A stretch of DNA of 64,000 bases from Streptomyces leeuwenhoekii (GCF_001013905.1 NZ_LN831790.1:6152001-6216000); one strand, 5' to 3'. Positions 42,370 through 56,226 are shown, numbered from the stretch's first letter. Translations and numbers: made by a program. Notes: generated by a model not told the origin, from the letters alone.

Positions 42370-43101
42370 TCACAGCTTGCCGCCCCGCCCGCCGTCCCGG
42401 CGCGCGGGCGCGATGAGCGTCGACAGATACGGCAGCGCGGCCCCGTCCAGCTCGGCGGCCGGCCGGATCGACTCCTCCGGCAGCCCCAGCGCGGAGCCCC
42501 ACACGGCGCCGTCGATCCGCCCGCTCTCCCGCAGCGCCTCGGCGACCTCGGCGGCCTGCCGCCCGAACTTGTACGCCACGACCGTGCCCGGCCCGTTCAG
42601 CGCGTCCTTCAGCACGGCCGCGCCCGCCGTCACCGGCACCAGCGTCAGCGGCTCGGTGCCCTCCGTCAGCACGGCGCCCGAGCGGGCGGCGAGATCCTGC
42701 ATCGCGGTGATCCCGGGCACCGTCTCCACGACCGTGCCCGGCACCAGCCCGGCCACCGTCTGCGCGAGATAGGTGAACGTCGAGTACACGTTCGGGTCCC
42801 CGATGGTCGCGAACGCCACCGTGCCGTGCTCCCGCAGCAGCTCGGCGACCCGCTCACCGGCCGCGTCCCACGCCGCCTCGCGCCGCGCCCGGTCGGTGCG
42901 CTCGTTCAGCGCGAACACCACCCGGACGACCTTCTCCCCGGCCACGTAGTGCAGCACGGTCGCCTCCGCGCGCCCGCGCTCGCCCGTGTCCATCACCGGC
43001 ACCACGACGACCTCGGCGGCCCGCAGGGCGTTCACGCCCTTCACGGTCACCAGCTCCGGGTCGCCCGGACCGACTCCGACCCCGATCAGCCTGCTGCTCA
43101 T
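42370..43101 (-). CDS. cobI: Precorrin-2 C20-methyltransferase
   Basis: 243 residues from ATG 43101. Tetrapyrrole methylase with LIGVGVGPGDPELVT, TIGDPNVYSTFTYLA and PGITAMQDLAARSG. It adds the C20 methyl that commits precorrin-2 to cobalamin rather than siroheme. It overlaps the cobB stop by four bases and is the last gene of the cobD-led block; only 17 bases separate it from the convergent ZIP gene. Confidence 0.95.
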   Translation of the reverse strand: MSSRLIGVGVGPGDPELVTVKGVNALRAAEVVVVPVMDTGERGRAEATVLHYVAGEKVVRVVFALNERTDRARREAAWDAAGERVAELLREHGTVAFATIGDPNVYSTFTYLAQTVAGLVPGTVVETVPGITAMQDLAARSGAVLTEGTEPLTLVPVTAGAAVLKDALNGPGTVVAYKFGRQAAEVAEALRESGRIDGAVWGSALGLPEESIRPAAELDGAALPYLSTLIAPARRDGGRGGKL

Positions 43102-44453
43102 GACGTCCGGCACCTCTCCACGAACCGACGGGCGACACCGGGCTCGGACGCCCAGTGCGTGTGCAGATAACTCGCGTGCACACCGCGCTGTACGAAACCT
43201 TCGACGCGCCGCTCGGGCGCCCGCACCCCCCACGCCGGGGCCGCCCCCGCGCCGGGCTCGACCACCGTGCGGTGGAACTCGTGCCCCCGCATCCGCGTCC
43301 CGGCCGGCGCCAGCACACTGTCGCCCACGGCCACCGCGTCCCGGTAGCCCAGCGTCAGCCGCTCGCTCATCCGGGCGGAGGCGTCCAGCACCCCGCACAT
43401 CGGCCGCCCGTCCAGCTCCCGGCACAGATACAGCAGCCCGGCGCACTCGGCGGCCACGGGGGCGCCGGAGCGCGCCAGCTCGCCGACCGCCCGGCGCAGC
43501 GGCTCGTTGGCGGACAGCTCACCGGCGTACACCTCCGGGAAGCCGCCGCCGATCACCAGCCCCGCCGTGCCCTCGGGCAGCGCCTCGTCCCGCAGCGGAT
43601 CGAAGGTCACCACCTCGGCACCGGCGGCGGTGAGCAGCTCGGCGTGCTCGGCGTAGGAGAACGTGAAGGCCGCGCCGCCGGCGACGGCGACCACGGGGCG
43701 CGTCCCGCCGGAGACCACCGGCGGCTCCCACTCCCCGCACGCCAGCGGGCCCGCGCTGCGCGCCAGCCCCGCCAGCGCCTCCAGATCGCACCCGGCCTCG
43801 ACCTGCGCGGCCATCGCCGCCACGGCCTCCACCGCCGCGCCGCGCCGCTCGGCGACCGGCACCAGACCCAGATGCCGCGACGGCGTGTCCACCTGCGGCG
43901 CCCGCCGCAGCACGCCCAGCACCGGCACCCCGGACGCGTCCAGCGCCTCCCGCAGCAGCGCCTCGTGCCGATCGGAGCCGACCTTGTTGAGGATCACGCC
44001 CCCGATCCGCACCCCGGGATCCCAGGACGCGAAGCCGTGCACCAGCGCCGCCACCGACCGCGACTGCGACGACGCGTCGACCACCAGCACCACCGGCGCC
44101 CGCAGCACCTTCGCCACCTGCGCGGTGGACGCCAGCTCGCCCTCCCCGGCCGCCCCGTCGTACAGCCCCATCACACCCTCGACGACGGCGAGGTCACACC
44201 CCCGGGCCCCGTGCGCGAACAGCGGCCCGACCAGCTCGGGACCGCACAGGTACGCGTCCAGGTTCCTGCCGGGGCGCCCGGTCGCCAGCGTGTGATAGCC
44301 GGGGTCGATGTAGTCCGGGCCCACCTTGTGCGGGGACACGGCGAGCCCTCGCGCGGCGAACGCGGCCATCAGCCCCGTGGCGACGGTGGTCTTGCCGCTC
44401 CCCGAGGAAGGCGCGGCGACCACCAGCCGGGGGACGGACGAGGAGGGGTTCAC
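43098..44453 (-). CDS. cobB: Cobyrinate/hydrogenobyrinate a,c-diamide synthase
   Basis: 451 residues from GTG 44453 (GTGA overlap with cobO). The P-loop APSSGSGKTTVATGL binds ATP; VEGVMGLYDG is the switch region; the C-terminal glutaminase domain has its cysteine in AAECAGLLYLC and a final His in ASYLHTHW. It amidates the a and c side chains using glutamine. Complete. Confidence 0.95.
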   Translation of the reverse strand: MNPSSSVPRLVVAAPSSGSGKTTVATGLMAAFAARGLAVSPHKVGPDYIDPGYHTLATGRPGRNLDAYLCGPELVGPLFAHGARGCDLAVVEGVMGLYDGAAGEGELASTAQVAKVLRAPVVLVVDASSQSRSVAALVHGFASWDPGVRIGGVILNKVGSDRHEALLREALDASGVPVLGVLRRAPQVDTPSRHLGLVPVAERRGAAVEAVAAMAAQVEAGCDLEALAGLARSAGPLACGEWEPPVVSGGTRPVVAVAGGAAFTFSYAEHAELLTAAGAEVVTFDPLRDEALPEGTAGLVIGGGFPEVYAGELSANEPLRRAVGELARSGAPVAAECAGLLYLCRELDGRPMCGVLDASARMSERLTLGYRDAVAVGDSVLAPAGTRMRGHEFHRTVVEPGAGAAPAWGVRAPERRVEGFVQRGVHASYLHTHWASEPGVARRFVERCRTS

Positions 44454-45049
44454 CACTCGATGCCTCTCTGCCCCTTCTGCCCGACGTCCATGGGGTGCTT
44501 CACCTTGGACATGTCGGTCACGAGGTCGGCGAAGTCGACCAGCTTCTCCGGCGCGTTCCGCCCGGTGATCACGACGTGCTGGGTCCCCGGACGGTCGCGC
44601 AGCACCCGCACGACCTCGTCGGTGTCCACCCAGCCCCAGTGCATGGGGTAGGCGAACTCGTCCAGCACGTACAGCCGGTACGTCTCGTTCGCCAGGTCCC
44701 GCTTGACCTGCTCCCAGCCCTCGCGGGCCTTCTCCTCGTTGTCCATCTGGGCGTCGCGCTGGACCCAGGACCAGCCCTCGCCCATCTTGTGCCAGGCGAC
44801 GGTCCCGCCCTCGCCGGAGTCGCCGAGCACCCGCAGCGCCCGCTCCTCGCCGACCTTCCACTTCGCCGACTTGACGAACTGGAACACCCCGATCGGCCAC
44901 CCCTGGTTCCAGGCGCGCAGCGCCAGCCCGAAGGCGGCCGTCGACTTGCCCTTGCCGACACCGGTGTGCACGACGACGAGCGGCCGGTTGCGCCGCTGAC
45001 GCGTCGTCAGGCCGTCGTCCGGAACGACACTCGGCTGTCCCTGCGGCAT
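44450..45049 (-). CDS. cobO: Cob(I)alamin adenosyltransferase, CobA/CobO type
   Basis: 199 residues. P-loop VHTGVGKGKSTAAFGLA (inverted-type ATP binding), YVLDEFAYPMHWGW and VVITGRNAP are diagnostic. It attaches the 5'-deoxyadenosyl ligand to corrinoid cobalt. Its ATG overlaps the chelatase gene stop by one base and its stop overlaps cobB. Confidence 0.96.
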   Translation of the reverse strand: MPQGQPSVVPDDGLTTRQRRNRPLVVVHTGVGKGKSTAAFGLALRAWNQGWPIGVFQFVKSAKWKVGEERALRVLGDSGEGGTVAWHKMGEGWSWVQRDAQMDNEEKAREGWEQVKRDLANETYRLYVLDEFAYPMHWGWVDTDEVVRVLRDRPGTQHVVITGRNAPEKLVDFADLVTDMSKVKHPMDVGQKGQRGIEW

Positions 45050-47045
45050 TACGCGGCCCTCCTCTGTACGTCCTTCACCAGACCGGCGATCGAGTCGGCC
45101 CGCAGCTCGTCCAGCGTGACCGCCGTGCCACCCAGCTCACCCGCGAGCTGCCCCGCGAGCCCCAGCCGCACCGGCCCGGACTCGCAGTCCACGACCACCG
45201 ACGCCACCCCGTCGGCCGCGAACAGCCGTGCCGCGCGGGAGGCGAGGGCGACCGGCTCGGGCCCGCCGGTGGCCCGCCCGTCCGTCACCACGACGACCAG
45301 CGGCCGGCGCGCGGCATCCCGCAGCCGCTCCACCCGCAGCACGTCATGGGCCTTCAGCAGCCCCGCCGCGAGCGGTGTACGCCCGCCCGTCGGCAGCACC
45401 TCCAGCCGTGCGGCGGCGGCGTCCACGGACGACGTCGGCGGCAGCGCCACCTCGGCGCCCGACCCCCGGAAGGTCACCAGACCCACCTTGTCCCGCCGCT
45501 GGTAGGCGTCCAGCAGCAGCGACAGCACGGCACCCTTCACCGCGCTCATCCGCTGCCGCGCCGCCATCGAGCCCGAGGCGTCGACCACGAACAGCACGAG
45601 GTTGCCCTCACGGCCCTCCCGGGTCGCCTGCCGCAGATCGTCCCGGCGGACCACCAGCCCCGGCCCGGACCGGCCGCGCGCCTGCTGGTGCGGGGCCGCC
45701 GCCTGCACGGTCGCGGCCAGGTGCAGCTTGGTCAGCGCACCCCGGGGCCGCCGGGCCCCGGTCGTCCGCCCGTGCTCCGTCCGCGCCCGCGAGCGCCGCC
45801 CCGCGGCACCCTCGCCGATGCCGGGGACGCTCAGCATCTTGGTGCGGAACGGCTCGGCGGCCCGTACGGCCGACTGCTCCCCGGCGCCCGACGGCTGCGG
45901 CTCGCCACCCTCCCCGGCCTCGGGGCGGGCGGCGGTGTCACCGTCCTGCGGTCCCGCGTCGGGGCCGGGCTGCCCACCGCCGCCCCCCGGACCATCGGGG
46001 TCCGGATCGCCGTCGCCCTCACCCTCGCCCTCGCCCTCACCGGAGAACTGCTCCAGCGTCTCGTCGAGCTTGTCCTCGTCCAGACCCGGCGCGTCGAAGG
46101 GGTTGCGCCGCCTGCGGTGCGGCAGCGCCAGCAGCGCCGCCTGCCGCACGTCCTCGGCGAGCACGTCGGTCCGGCCCGCCCAGGCGGCCAGTGCCGTCGC
46201 GGTGCGCGCCATCACGATGTCTGCGCGCATGCCGTCCACCTCGAACGCGGCGCAGGTCGCCGCGATCTGCCGCAGCGCCCCGTCGCCCAGCCGCACCCGC
46301 GGCAGCAGCTCCCGCGCCGCCGCGATCCGCGCCCGTACGGCGGCCTCCTCCTCGGCCCAGCGCGCCGCGAAACCGTCCGGGTCGTCGTCGTAGGCGAGCC
46401 GCCGCCGCACGACCTCGACCCGCTGGTCCGGCTCGCGCGAGGCGGCGACCTCGACGGTCAGCCCGAAGCGGTCCAGGAGCTGCGGGCGCAGTTCGCCCTC
46501 CTCCGGGTTCATCGTCCCCACCAGCAGGAAACGCGCGGCGTGCCGCACGGAGACGCCCTCGCGCTCCACGTACGACGCGCCCATCGCGGCCGCGTCCAGC
46601 AGCAGGTCGACCAGATGGTCGTGGAGGAGGTTGACCTCGTCGACGTAGAGGATCCCGCGGTGCGCCTCGGCCAGCAGGCCCGGCTCGAACGCCTTCACAC
46701 CCTCGGAGAGCGCCCGCTCGATGTCGAGCGCCCCGACCAGCCGGTCCTCGGAGGCGCCGACGGGCAGCTCGACCATGCGGGCCGCGCGCGTGGCGCCCGG
46801 GCCCGGCTCGTGCGGGCCGTCCGGGCAGGCCGGGTCGGGGGAGGCGGGGTCGCAGGAGAAGCGGCAGCCGGGGACGACGGCCACCTCCGGCAGCAGCGCC
46901 GACAGCGCCCGGACCGCCGTGGACTTGGCGGTGCCCTTCTCGCCGCGCACCAGCACGCCGCCGACCGCCGGGGACACGGCGTTCAGCAGCAGCGCGAGCC
47001 GCAGATCGTCCTGGCCGACGACGGCCGTGAACGGGAACGGGGTGG

Positions 47046-47049
<4 letters not shown>
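45049..47049 (-). CDS. Cobaltochelatase AAA+/VWA subunit (ChlI-ChlD fusion)
   Basis: 666 residues. Residues about 1-330 are a MoxR/ChlI-type AAA+ motor (Walker A RGEKGTAKSTAVRAL, Walker B GILYVDEVNLL). An acidic Gly/Pro/Glu linker follows at about 335-400, and a von Willebrand A domain with MIDAS FVVDASGSMAARQ ends the protein. It would supply the ATP-driven partner of CobN, replacing the CobS/CobT pair of proteobacteria. TAA stop, unusual for this window; overlaps cobN by four bases. Confidence 0.93.
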
Positions 47050-50704
<3,655 letters not shown>

Positions 50705-50708
<4 letters not shown>

Positions 50709-52252
50709 GCGGGCGCTCCCGGTGGAATGAAAGGCAGTCCTTGCGGCGCGCCGGACTCGATGAGCCGCCACAGCGCGTCCGTGTCCGCGTGCTGTTCGAT
50801 CAGGTCGCCGAGCCGGTCGAGCTGCTCCTCGCGCAGCGCGGCGAACGAGGTGTCCGGGGCCGGCACGAAGCGGCGGCCCGCGGCGGCGGCCACCTCGCGC
50901 AGGAAGGCGCGCCGGAAGCCGTCCGACTCCAGGGAGCCGTGCCAGTGGGTGCCCCAGGTCTGGCCGACCCGGCAGCCGTCGAGGAAGGGCTCGCCCCCGG
51001 TGACCTCGGCGACCCCGTGGTGGATCTCGTACCCCTCGACCCGCTCGCCGAGGGCCTCGCCCACCGGCCGGGTGAGGGTCTTCTCGCGGGCGAACCGCAC
51101 CCGCACGGGCAGGATCCCGAGCCCGTCGACGTGGCCGCGGCGGCTCTCCACGTCGTCCTCGATGTGCTCGCCGAGCACCTGGAAGCCGCCGCAGACGCCC
51201 AGCACGGGCCGCTGCTCGGCGGCCCTGCGCCGCAGGGCGTCCGCCAGTCCCCGCTCCCGCAGCCAGTCCAGCGCCCGGACCGTCCCCCGGGTGCCCGGGA
51301 CGACGACGAGGTCCGCGTCGGCCAGCTCCTCCGGCCGGTCCACGAACCGGACGACGACGCCGGGTTCGGCGGCCAGCGCGTCCACGTCCGTGAAGTTGGA
51401 CATCAGCGGGACCGCGCAGACGGCGACCCGGAGCACGTCCTCGCCGACCGGCGGCGCCACGTTCGACTCCCGCACGGTGCCGCGCAGCGACACCCGCAGC
51501 CCGTCCTCCTCGTCGATGCCCAGCCCGTGCCGGAAGGGCAGCACCCCGTAGGTGCGCCGCCCGGTGAGGCCGTGCAGCATGTCCAGGCCCGGCTCCAGCA
51601 GGGACACGTCCCCGCGGAACTTGTTGACCAGGAAGCCGGCGACCAGCGCCTGGTCCTCGGGCGACAGCAGCGCCACCGTCCCGAAGAACGAGGCGAACAC
51701 GCCCCCGCGGTCGATGTCGCCGACGACCAGCACCGGGAGCCCGGCGTTACGGGCGATCCCCATGTTGACGATGTCGGTCCGCCGCAGATTGATCTCGGCC
51801 GGGCTGCCCGCCCCCTCACAGATCACCGCGTCATACGTGCCCCGCAGCTCGGCCAGGCAGTCCAGGACGGTGCCGAGCAGCTTCTGCTGCCGCCCGCCGT
51901 GGTAGCCGCGCGCGCTCAGCTCGCCGACCGGCTTGCCCAGCAGCACCACCTGGCTGCTGCGCTCGCCGCCCGGCTTGAGCAGTACCGGGTTCATCAGCGC
52001 GGTCGGCTCGATGCGGCACGCCTGCGCCTGCATCGCCTGCGCCCGCCCGATCTCGGCGCCCTCGCGCGTGACGAAGGAGTTCAGCGACATGTTCTGCGCC
52101 TTGAACGGCGCCACCTTCACGCCCTGGCGCACCAGCCACCGGCAGATCCCGGCGGTGACGACGCTCTTGCCGGCGTCGGAGGTGGTCCCGGCGACGAGGA
52201 GACCGCCGCCCGGGCCGCCCGCCGTGCCGGTCCCCGCTGCCGTGCCGCTCAT
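50705..52252 (-). CDS. cobQ: Cobyric acid synthase
   Basis: 515 residues from ATG 52252. P-loop-like [16 protein letters not shown], then [14 protein letters not shown] and [12 protein letters not shown]; the glutaminase half has its cysteine in [11 protein letters not shown] and His in GYEIHHG. It amidates four side chains to give cobyric acid. Overlaps cobD and cobN by ATGA. Confidence 0.96.
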
Positions 52253-53208
52253 GACGTACGTCCTCTCTTCCGCGAACCGGAGGCGAGCAGCCGCGCGCCC
52301 GCGCACGCGCCCAGCGCCAGCCAGGACACCCGCCGGGACAGCCGTACCGCCCGGCCGATGTCGCCCACCCGGACGGCGCGTCCCGCCGCCCCGTTGAGCA
52401 CGGGCCGGTGCTCCACCCGCCCGCCGTACGACAGCGTCCCGCCGAGCCGCACGCCGAGGGCGCCCGCGAAGGACGCCTCCACGGGCCCGGCGTTGGGGCT
52501 CGGGTGCTGCGCGGCGTCGGCCCGCCAGGCCCGCACGGCCCCGCGCGGGTCGCCGCCGGCGAGGACGGCGAGGGCGGCGGTGAGCCGCGCGCCCGGCCAG
52601 CCGGCGAGGTCGTCGAGACGGGCCGAGGCCCAGCCGTAGCGGCGGTGGCGGGGCGACTTGTGGCCGACCATCGCGTCCAGGGTGTTGACGGCCCGGAAAC
52701 CGAGCAGCCCCGGCACGCCGCCGACGGCGCCCCACACCAGGGCGCCCACCACGGCGTCGGAGGTGTTCTCGGCGACGGATTCCACCACGGCCCGCGCGAT
52801 CCCGTCGGCGTCCAGGGCCTGCGGGTCGCGCCCGCACAGATGCGGCAGCCGCGCCCGGGCGGCCTCGATGTCGCCCGCCTCCAGCGCCCGCCCGATGGCA
52901 GCGGCCTCACGCGCGAGCGAGGTGCCGCCGACGACGGCCCAGGTGGCGGCCGCGGTCAGCGCGACGGAGGCGGCGGGGGAGGGGCGCACGGCCCGGGAGG
53001 CGAGGGCGCCGAGCGCCACGGCGCTGCCGGCGCACACGGTGGTGTGCAGGGCGCCCCAGCCACGGTGGTCCCGCCACAGCAGACGTTCCACGGCACCGGC
53101 GGCACGGCCGAACGCGGCGACCGGATGCCCGCGGCGGGGATCGCCGAGGAGGAGGTCGCCGAGAAGGCCCGCGGCGGCGCCGTACGCGAAGACGCGCTCG
53201 GCACGCAT
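52249..53208 (-). CDS. cobD: Adenosylcobinamide-phosphate synthase (CbiB/CobD)
   Basis: 319-residue integral membrane protein with four or five helices. Motifs [36 protein letters not shown] and [10 protein letters not shown] are characteristic. It joins aminopropanol (or its phosphate) to cobyric acid. First gene of the long cob block; its start lies about 115 bases after the riboswitch aptamer. The ribosome site (GAG, 5 bases ahead) is weak, which suits riboswitch control of translation. Confidence 0.95.
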   Translation of the reverse strand: MRAERVFAYGAAAGLLGDLLLGDPRRGHPVAAFGRAAGAVERLLWRDHRGWGALHTTVCAGSAVALGALASRAVRPSPAASVALTAAATWAVVGGTSLAREAAAIGRALEAGDIEAARARLPHLCGRDPQALDADGIARAVVESVAENTSDAVVGALVWGAVGGVPGLLGFRAVNTLDAMVGHKSPRHRRYGWASARLDDLAGWPGARLTAALAVLAGGDPRGAVRAWRADAAQHPSPNAGPVEASFAGALGVRLGGTLSYGGRVEHRPVLNGAAGRAVRVGDIGRAVRLSRRVSWLALGACAGARLLASGSRKRGRTS

Positions 53209-53237
53209 GGGAGCTCAGCCGGTCACACGGTCGGGAA

Positions 53238-53252
53238 GAGACCTGGCGGTGA
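53238..53252 (-). promoter_or_regulatory. Second copy of the riboswitch P1 3' strand, possible expression platform
   Basis: TCACCGCCAGGTCTC on the minus strand repeats the end of the B12-box segment (TCACCGCCGGTCTC at 53330-53317) with one extra base. Placed about 30 bases before the cobD start, it could compete for the same P1 partner. Function is inferred. Confidence 0.45.
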
Positions 53253-53316
53253 ACCTCGATCGGCAGCCGAGCATCGCGTTATGTCCTCACTCAGGGTGTC
53301 CACGCCCTGGTTCGAC

Positions 53317-53415
53317 GAGACCGGCGGTGAGAGTTCCTGGCTCCCGGGGTGGGCACCCCGGTCACAGTGGCGGGACCGCGCCGGATTCGCACCGGGCTTC
53401 CTCTCCTGCCGCCGT
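53317..53415 (-). promoter_or_regulatory. Cobalamin riboswitch upstream of the cobD operon
   Basis: Read on the minus strand: CCGGTGCGAATCCGG (53395-53381), CCCGCCACTGTGACC (53374-53360) and the B12 box GAGCCAGGAACTC (53343-53331) occur in the order of cobalamin riboswitches. Strand P1 can form between GGCGG-CAG-GAGAG (53413 side) and CTCTCA-CCGCC (53333-53323). The middle is short, as in many actinobacterial examples. It should shut down the operon when cobalamin is plentiful. Confidence 0.9.
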
Positions 53416-53531
53416 ACATGGCCCAGGAAGTCCACCATGGCCCGCGAACACCCGTCAACTTGCCCTTGACCTGCACCGGGGGAGTGTGCGGTGGCCCACA
53501 CGGGGAGGGGACGCGCCGGGCACGCGAAAGC

Positions 53532-53562
53532 GGGGTGCGGGACGGTGGTCGTCCCGCACCCC
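53532..53562. terminator. Terminator of the phosphate transporter operon
   Basis: A 12-base perfect stem (53532-53543 with 53551-53562) with a 7-base loop, 27 bases past the minus-strand stop at 53589. Confidence 0.75.
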
Positions 53563-53588
53563 GGGGTGCGCGTGTCCGGCGCCGCCCG

Positions 53589-53810
53589 TCAGGCGACGAT
53601 CAGGTAGATGCCGTACGCCACCGCCGCCGCGCAGGCGGCGAAGCACGCGTAGGCGCCGGTGACCGCGAGGGCGGCGGAACCGCCCTGCGCCGCGGCCCGC
53701 TCCCGGCGGGAGAGGCCTGCGATGCCGAGGGTGAACAGGGCCACCAGGGCCACGGTGACCACGAGGCTGACCCCGAAGACGGAGCCGAGGGCTGCCCAGT
53801 CGATCTTCAT
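53589..53810 (-). CDS. Small two-helix membrane protein downstream of the phosphate transporter
   Basis: 73 residues with two membrane helices (about 8-32 and 48-71) and a basic loop SRRERAAAQ between them. It starts 34 bases after the PiT transporter gene and ends at a terminator, so the two are one operon. Function unknown; it is conserved at this place in streptomycetes as far as I recall and may assist the transporter. Confidence 0.8.
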   Translation of the reverse strand: MKIDWAALGSVFGVSLVVTVALVALFTLGIAGLSRRERAAAQGGSAALAVTGAYACFAACAAAVAYGIYLIVA

Positions 53811-53844
53811 CCTGCTTCTTCCTTCGTACCGGGTGAGCGCGGGC

Positions 53845-55104
53845 TCAGACGGGGGTGGCGGCCGACGGCGCCTTGGCGTCGGAGGCGGTGGCCTGGGCCG
53901 GGATGGTGGCGGTCAGGTCCCCGGCGGCCGCGCCCGCCGGGGGCGGGGTCACGGCGGCGATCGCGGTGGTGACCACCCCGGCCGGCTCGGCGTCCCCGGC
54001 CTCCTCGGTGTCGTTGACGTTGGTGTGGTCGACGACCTCGCGGCGGGAGATCTTCCAGATGGCGAAGCTGGAGGCGACCAGGAAGACCGCGACCAGCGCC
54101 GTGCCCCAGTCGCCCAGGCCGCAGACCCACTCGGCGAGCGCGGCGACCAGGGCCGCGGCGGGAAGGGTCAGACCCCAGGCGACGAACATCCGGGTGGCCG
54201 TGGACCAGCGCACCACACCGCCCTTGCGGCCGAGGCCCGCGCCCATCACGGCACCGGAGACCGAGTGCGTGGTGGAGAGGGAGAAGCCGAGGTGGGAGGA
54301 GGCGAGGATGACCGTGGCGGCGCTGGTCTGGGCGGCGAAGCCCTGCTGCGGCTGGAGGTCGGTCAGGCCCTTGCCCATGGTGCGGATGATGCGCCAGCCG
54401 CCGAGGTAGGTGCCGAGCGCGATGGCCAGGCCCGCGGAGAGGATGACCCACATCGGGGGGTCGGAGTCGGGGGTGAGGGCGCCGCCGGCGACCAGGGCGA
54501 GGGTGATGATGCCCATGGTCTTCTGCGCGTCGTTGGTGCCGTGCGCCAGCGAGACCAGGCCGGCCGAGGCGATCTGCCCGGCGCGGTAGCCCTTCTTGGC
54601 GGCCTCGCCGTCGGCCTTGCGGCCCAGCGTGTACGTCAGCCGGGAGGCGACCATGGCGGCGACGCCCGCGACGATCGGGGCGGCTATCGCCGGCAGCAGC
54701 ACCTTGGTGACGAGCACGTCGCCGTGGACCGCGCCGACGCCCGCGGAAGCGATCGCGGCGCCGATCAGACCGCCCATCAGGGCGTGCGAGGAGCTGGACG
54801 GCAGACCGACCAGCCAGGTCAGCAGGTTCCAGAGGATCGCGCCGACCAGGGCGGCGAATATGACCTCGGGACGGATGCCGGTCTCGTCGACGAGACCCTT
54901 GGAGATGGTGTTGGCGACCTCCACGGAGAGGAAGGCGCCCACCAGGTTGAGGACGGCGGACATGGCCACCGCGACCTTGGGCCTCAGAGCGCCCGTGGAA
55001 ATGGTCGTGGCCATCGCGTTCGCGGTGTCGTGGAAACCGTTCGTGAAATCGAACGCGAGTGCGGTCACCACCACAATCGCGAGGATCAGCGAGAAGCTTT
55101 CCAT
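53845..55104 (-). CDS. pit: Low-affinity inorganic phosphate transporter, PiT family
   Basis: 419 residues, about ten membrane helices. The two PiT signatures are present: FTNGFHDTANAMATTISTGA near the N-terminus and VSLAHGTNDAQKTMGI in the middle; SSSSHAL and STTHSVSGAVMG are the matching repeats. The C-terminus is an Ala/Pro/Thr-rich tail. It imports metal-phosphate with protons. This position corresponds to pitH2 of S. coelicolor. PHO boxes lie 48-69 bases upstream. Confidence 0.95.
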   Translation of the reverse strand: MESFSLILAIVVVTALAFDFTNGFHDTANAMATTISTGALRPKVAVAMSAVLNLVGAFLSVEVANTISKGLVDETGIRPEVIFAALVGAILWNLLTWLVGLPSSSSHALMGGLIGAAIASAGVGAVHGDVLVTKVLLPAIAAPIVAGVAAMVASRLTYTLGRKADGEAAKKGYRAGQIASAGLVSLAHGTNDAQKTMGIITLALVAGGALTPDSDPPMWVILSAGLAIALGTYLGGWRIIRTMGKGLTDLQPQQGFAAQTSAATVILASSHLGFSLSTTHSVSGAVMGAGLGRKGGVVRWSTATRMFVAWGLTLPAAALVAALAEWVCGLGDWGTALVAVFLVASSFAIWKISRREVVDHTNVNDTEEAGDAEPAGVVTTAIAAVTPPPAGAAAGDLTATIPAQATASDAKAPSAATPV

Positions 55105-55151
55105 TTACCCAGGCAATCGTTCGAGGTCATTGGCTGCTCGAACGTAGGTAA

Positions 55152-55173
55152 CGAGGGTGAACGGAAGATGAAC
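55152..55173 (-). promoter_or_regulatory. PHO box (PhoP binding site) upstream of the PiT gene
   Basis: On the minus strand two adjacent 11-base units, GTTCATCTTCC (55173-55163) and GTTCACCCTCG (55162-55152), match the streptomycete PHO repeat. A weaker third unit (TTACC, then GTTCG) follows. This predicts PhoR-PhoP control of phosphate uptake. Confidence 0.8.
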
Positions 55174-55331
55174 TGGGAGGGGCGCGGCAGTGACCGGAAG
55201 CGGGGTCTTCGCCCCCTCTTGCGTAGGCCGTGTGCGCCCCACACCCGGCTGCGGCGCCTCCGCCCGGCCGGGCGGACGGCCCGAAGAGATTTCCGTCACC
55301 CGGCCGGGGCGGCGCCTGGGAGGATCGCCCC

Positions 55332-56063
55332 ATGACCGAGCAGTCGTGGAACCGGCGGGGCGCCCAGGGCGCCCGGGAGGAGGCGCGGGTGGTGGAGCAG
55401 GCGCGAGGACGGCGCGTGAGCCCGGAGGAGGCGCACGCCTGGGAGGCGCTCGTGGCGACGGCCCGGCGGACGGTCGCCGACGGACTGGTGGTCGGCACCT
55501 CCGGCAACGTCTCGGTGCGCGTCGGCGACACCGTCCTGGTCACACCGTCGGGCGTCCCCTACGACCGGCTGACACCGCGGGACGTCACCGGTGTCGCCCT
55601 CGACGGCGGGCAGGTGCTCGGCACGCTGGTCCCGACCAGCGAGCTGCCCATGCACCTGGCCGTGTACCGCACGACCGGCGCCCGCGCCGTCGTCCACACC
55701 CACGCCGTCCACGCGACGGCCGTCTCCACCCTCGTCCGGGAGCTTCCCCTGATCCACTACATGGCCGCCGCCCTCGGCGGCCCCGTCCGGGTCGCCCCGT
55801 ACGCCACGTACGGCACCGAGGAGCTGGCCGCGCACATGCTCGGCGCCCTCGCCGGCCGCTCCGGCTGCCTCCTGCAGAACCACGGCACGCTCACCTACGG
55901 CGCCACCCTGGACCAGGCGTACGACCGCACCGCCCAACTGGAGTGGATGTGCCGCCTGTGGCTGACCGCCTCCGGCGTGCCGGGCCTGACGCCGTCCCTG
56001 CTGACCGGGGAGCAGCTCGCCGAGGTCGGCGAGCGGCTGCGGGGATACGGCCAGAAGGGCTGA
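55332..56063 (+). CDS. Class II aldolase/adducin family protein (fuculose-phosphate aldolase-like)
   Basis: 243 residues from ATG 55332. Zinc-site and phosphate motifs: GTSGNVSVRVGD, TSELPMHLAVYR (catalytic Glu), VVHTHAVHATAV with two metal histidines, and LLQNHGTLTYG with the third. It cleaves a sugar phosphate, probably L-fuculose-1-phosphate, or a related methylthioribulose/ribulose phosphate. No sugar kinase or isomerase lies nearby, so the physiological substrate is open. Confidence 0.87.
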   Translation: MTEQSWNRRGAQGAREEARVVEQARGRRVSPEEAHAWEALVATARRTVADGLVVGTSGNVSVRVGDTVLVTPSGVPYDRLTPRDVTGVALDGGQVLGTLVPTSELPMHLAVYRTTGARAVVHTHAVHATAVSTLVRELPLIHYMAAALGGPVRVAPYATYGTEELAAHMLGALAGRSGCLLQNHGTLTYGATLDQAYDRTAQLEWMCRLWLTASGVPGLTPSLLTGEQLAEVGERLRGYGQKG

Positions 56064-56226
56064 CCGCCGCCCCGGGCGGCCCACGGGCACCCGGCACCGC
56101 CGCCCCGGGCGGCCCAGAGGCACCCCCGCCTCCCCGCCGTCCCGGGCACGGCGGGCACCGTCCCGCCGTCACCCTCACCCGCCCGCCCACTGGCCGGTGA
56201 CCGGATCCGCCTGGAGACTGGACGAC

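Noticed and set aside
53300..53400. A tRNA gene suggested by GGTTCGA-like and GATTCGCAC strings
   Set aside because: No acceptor or anticodon arm can be drawn; the same bases fit the cobalamin riboswitch on the minus strand.
53223..53501. A 92-codon open frame on the minus strand before cobD
   Set aside because: It lies over the riboswitch aptamer and its composition is not like the neighbouring genes.
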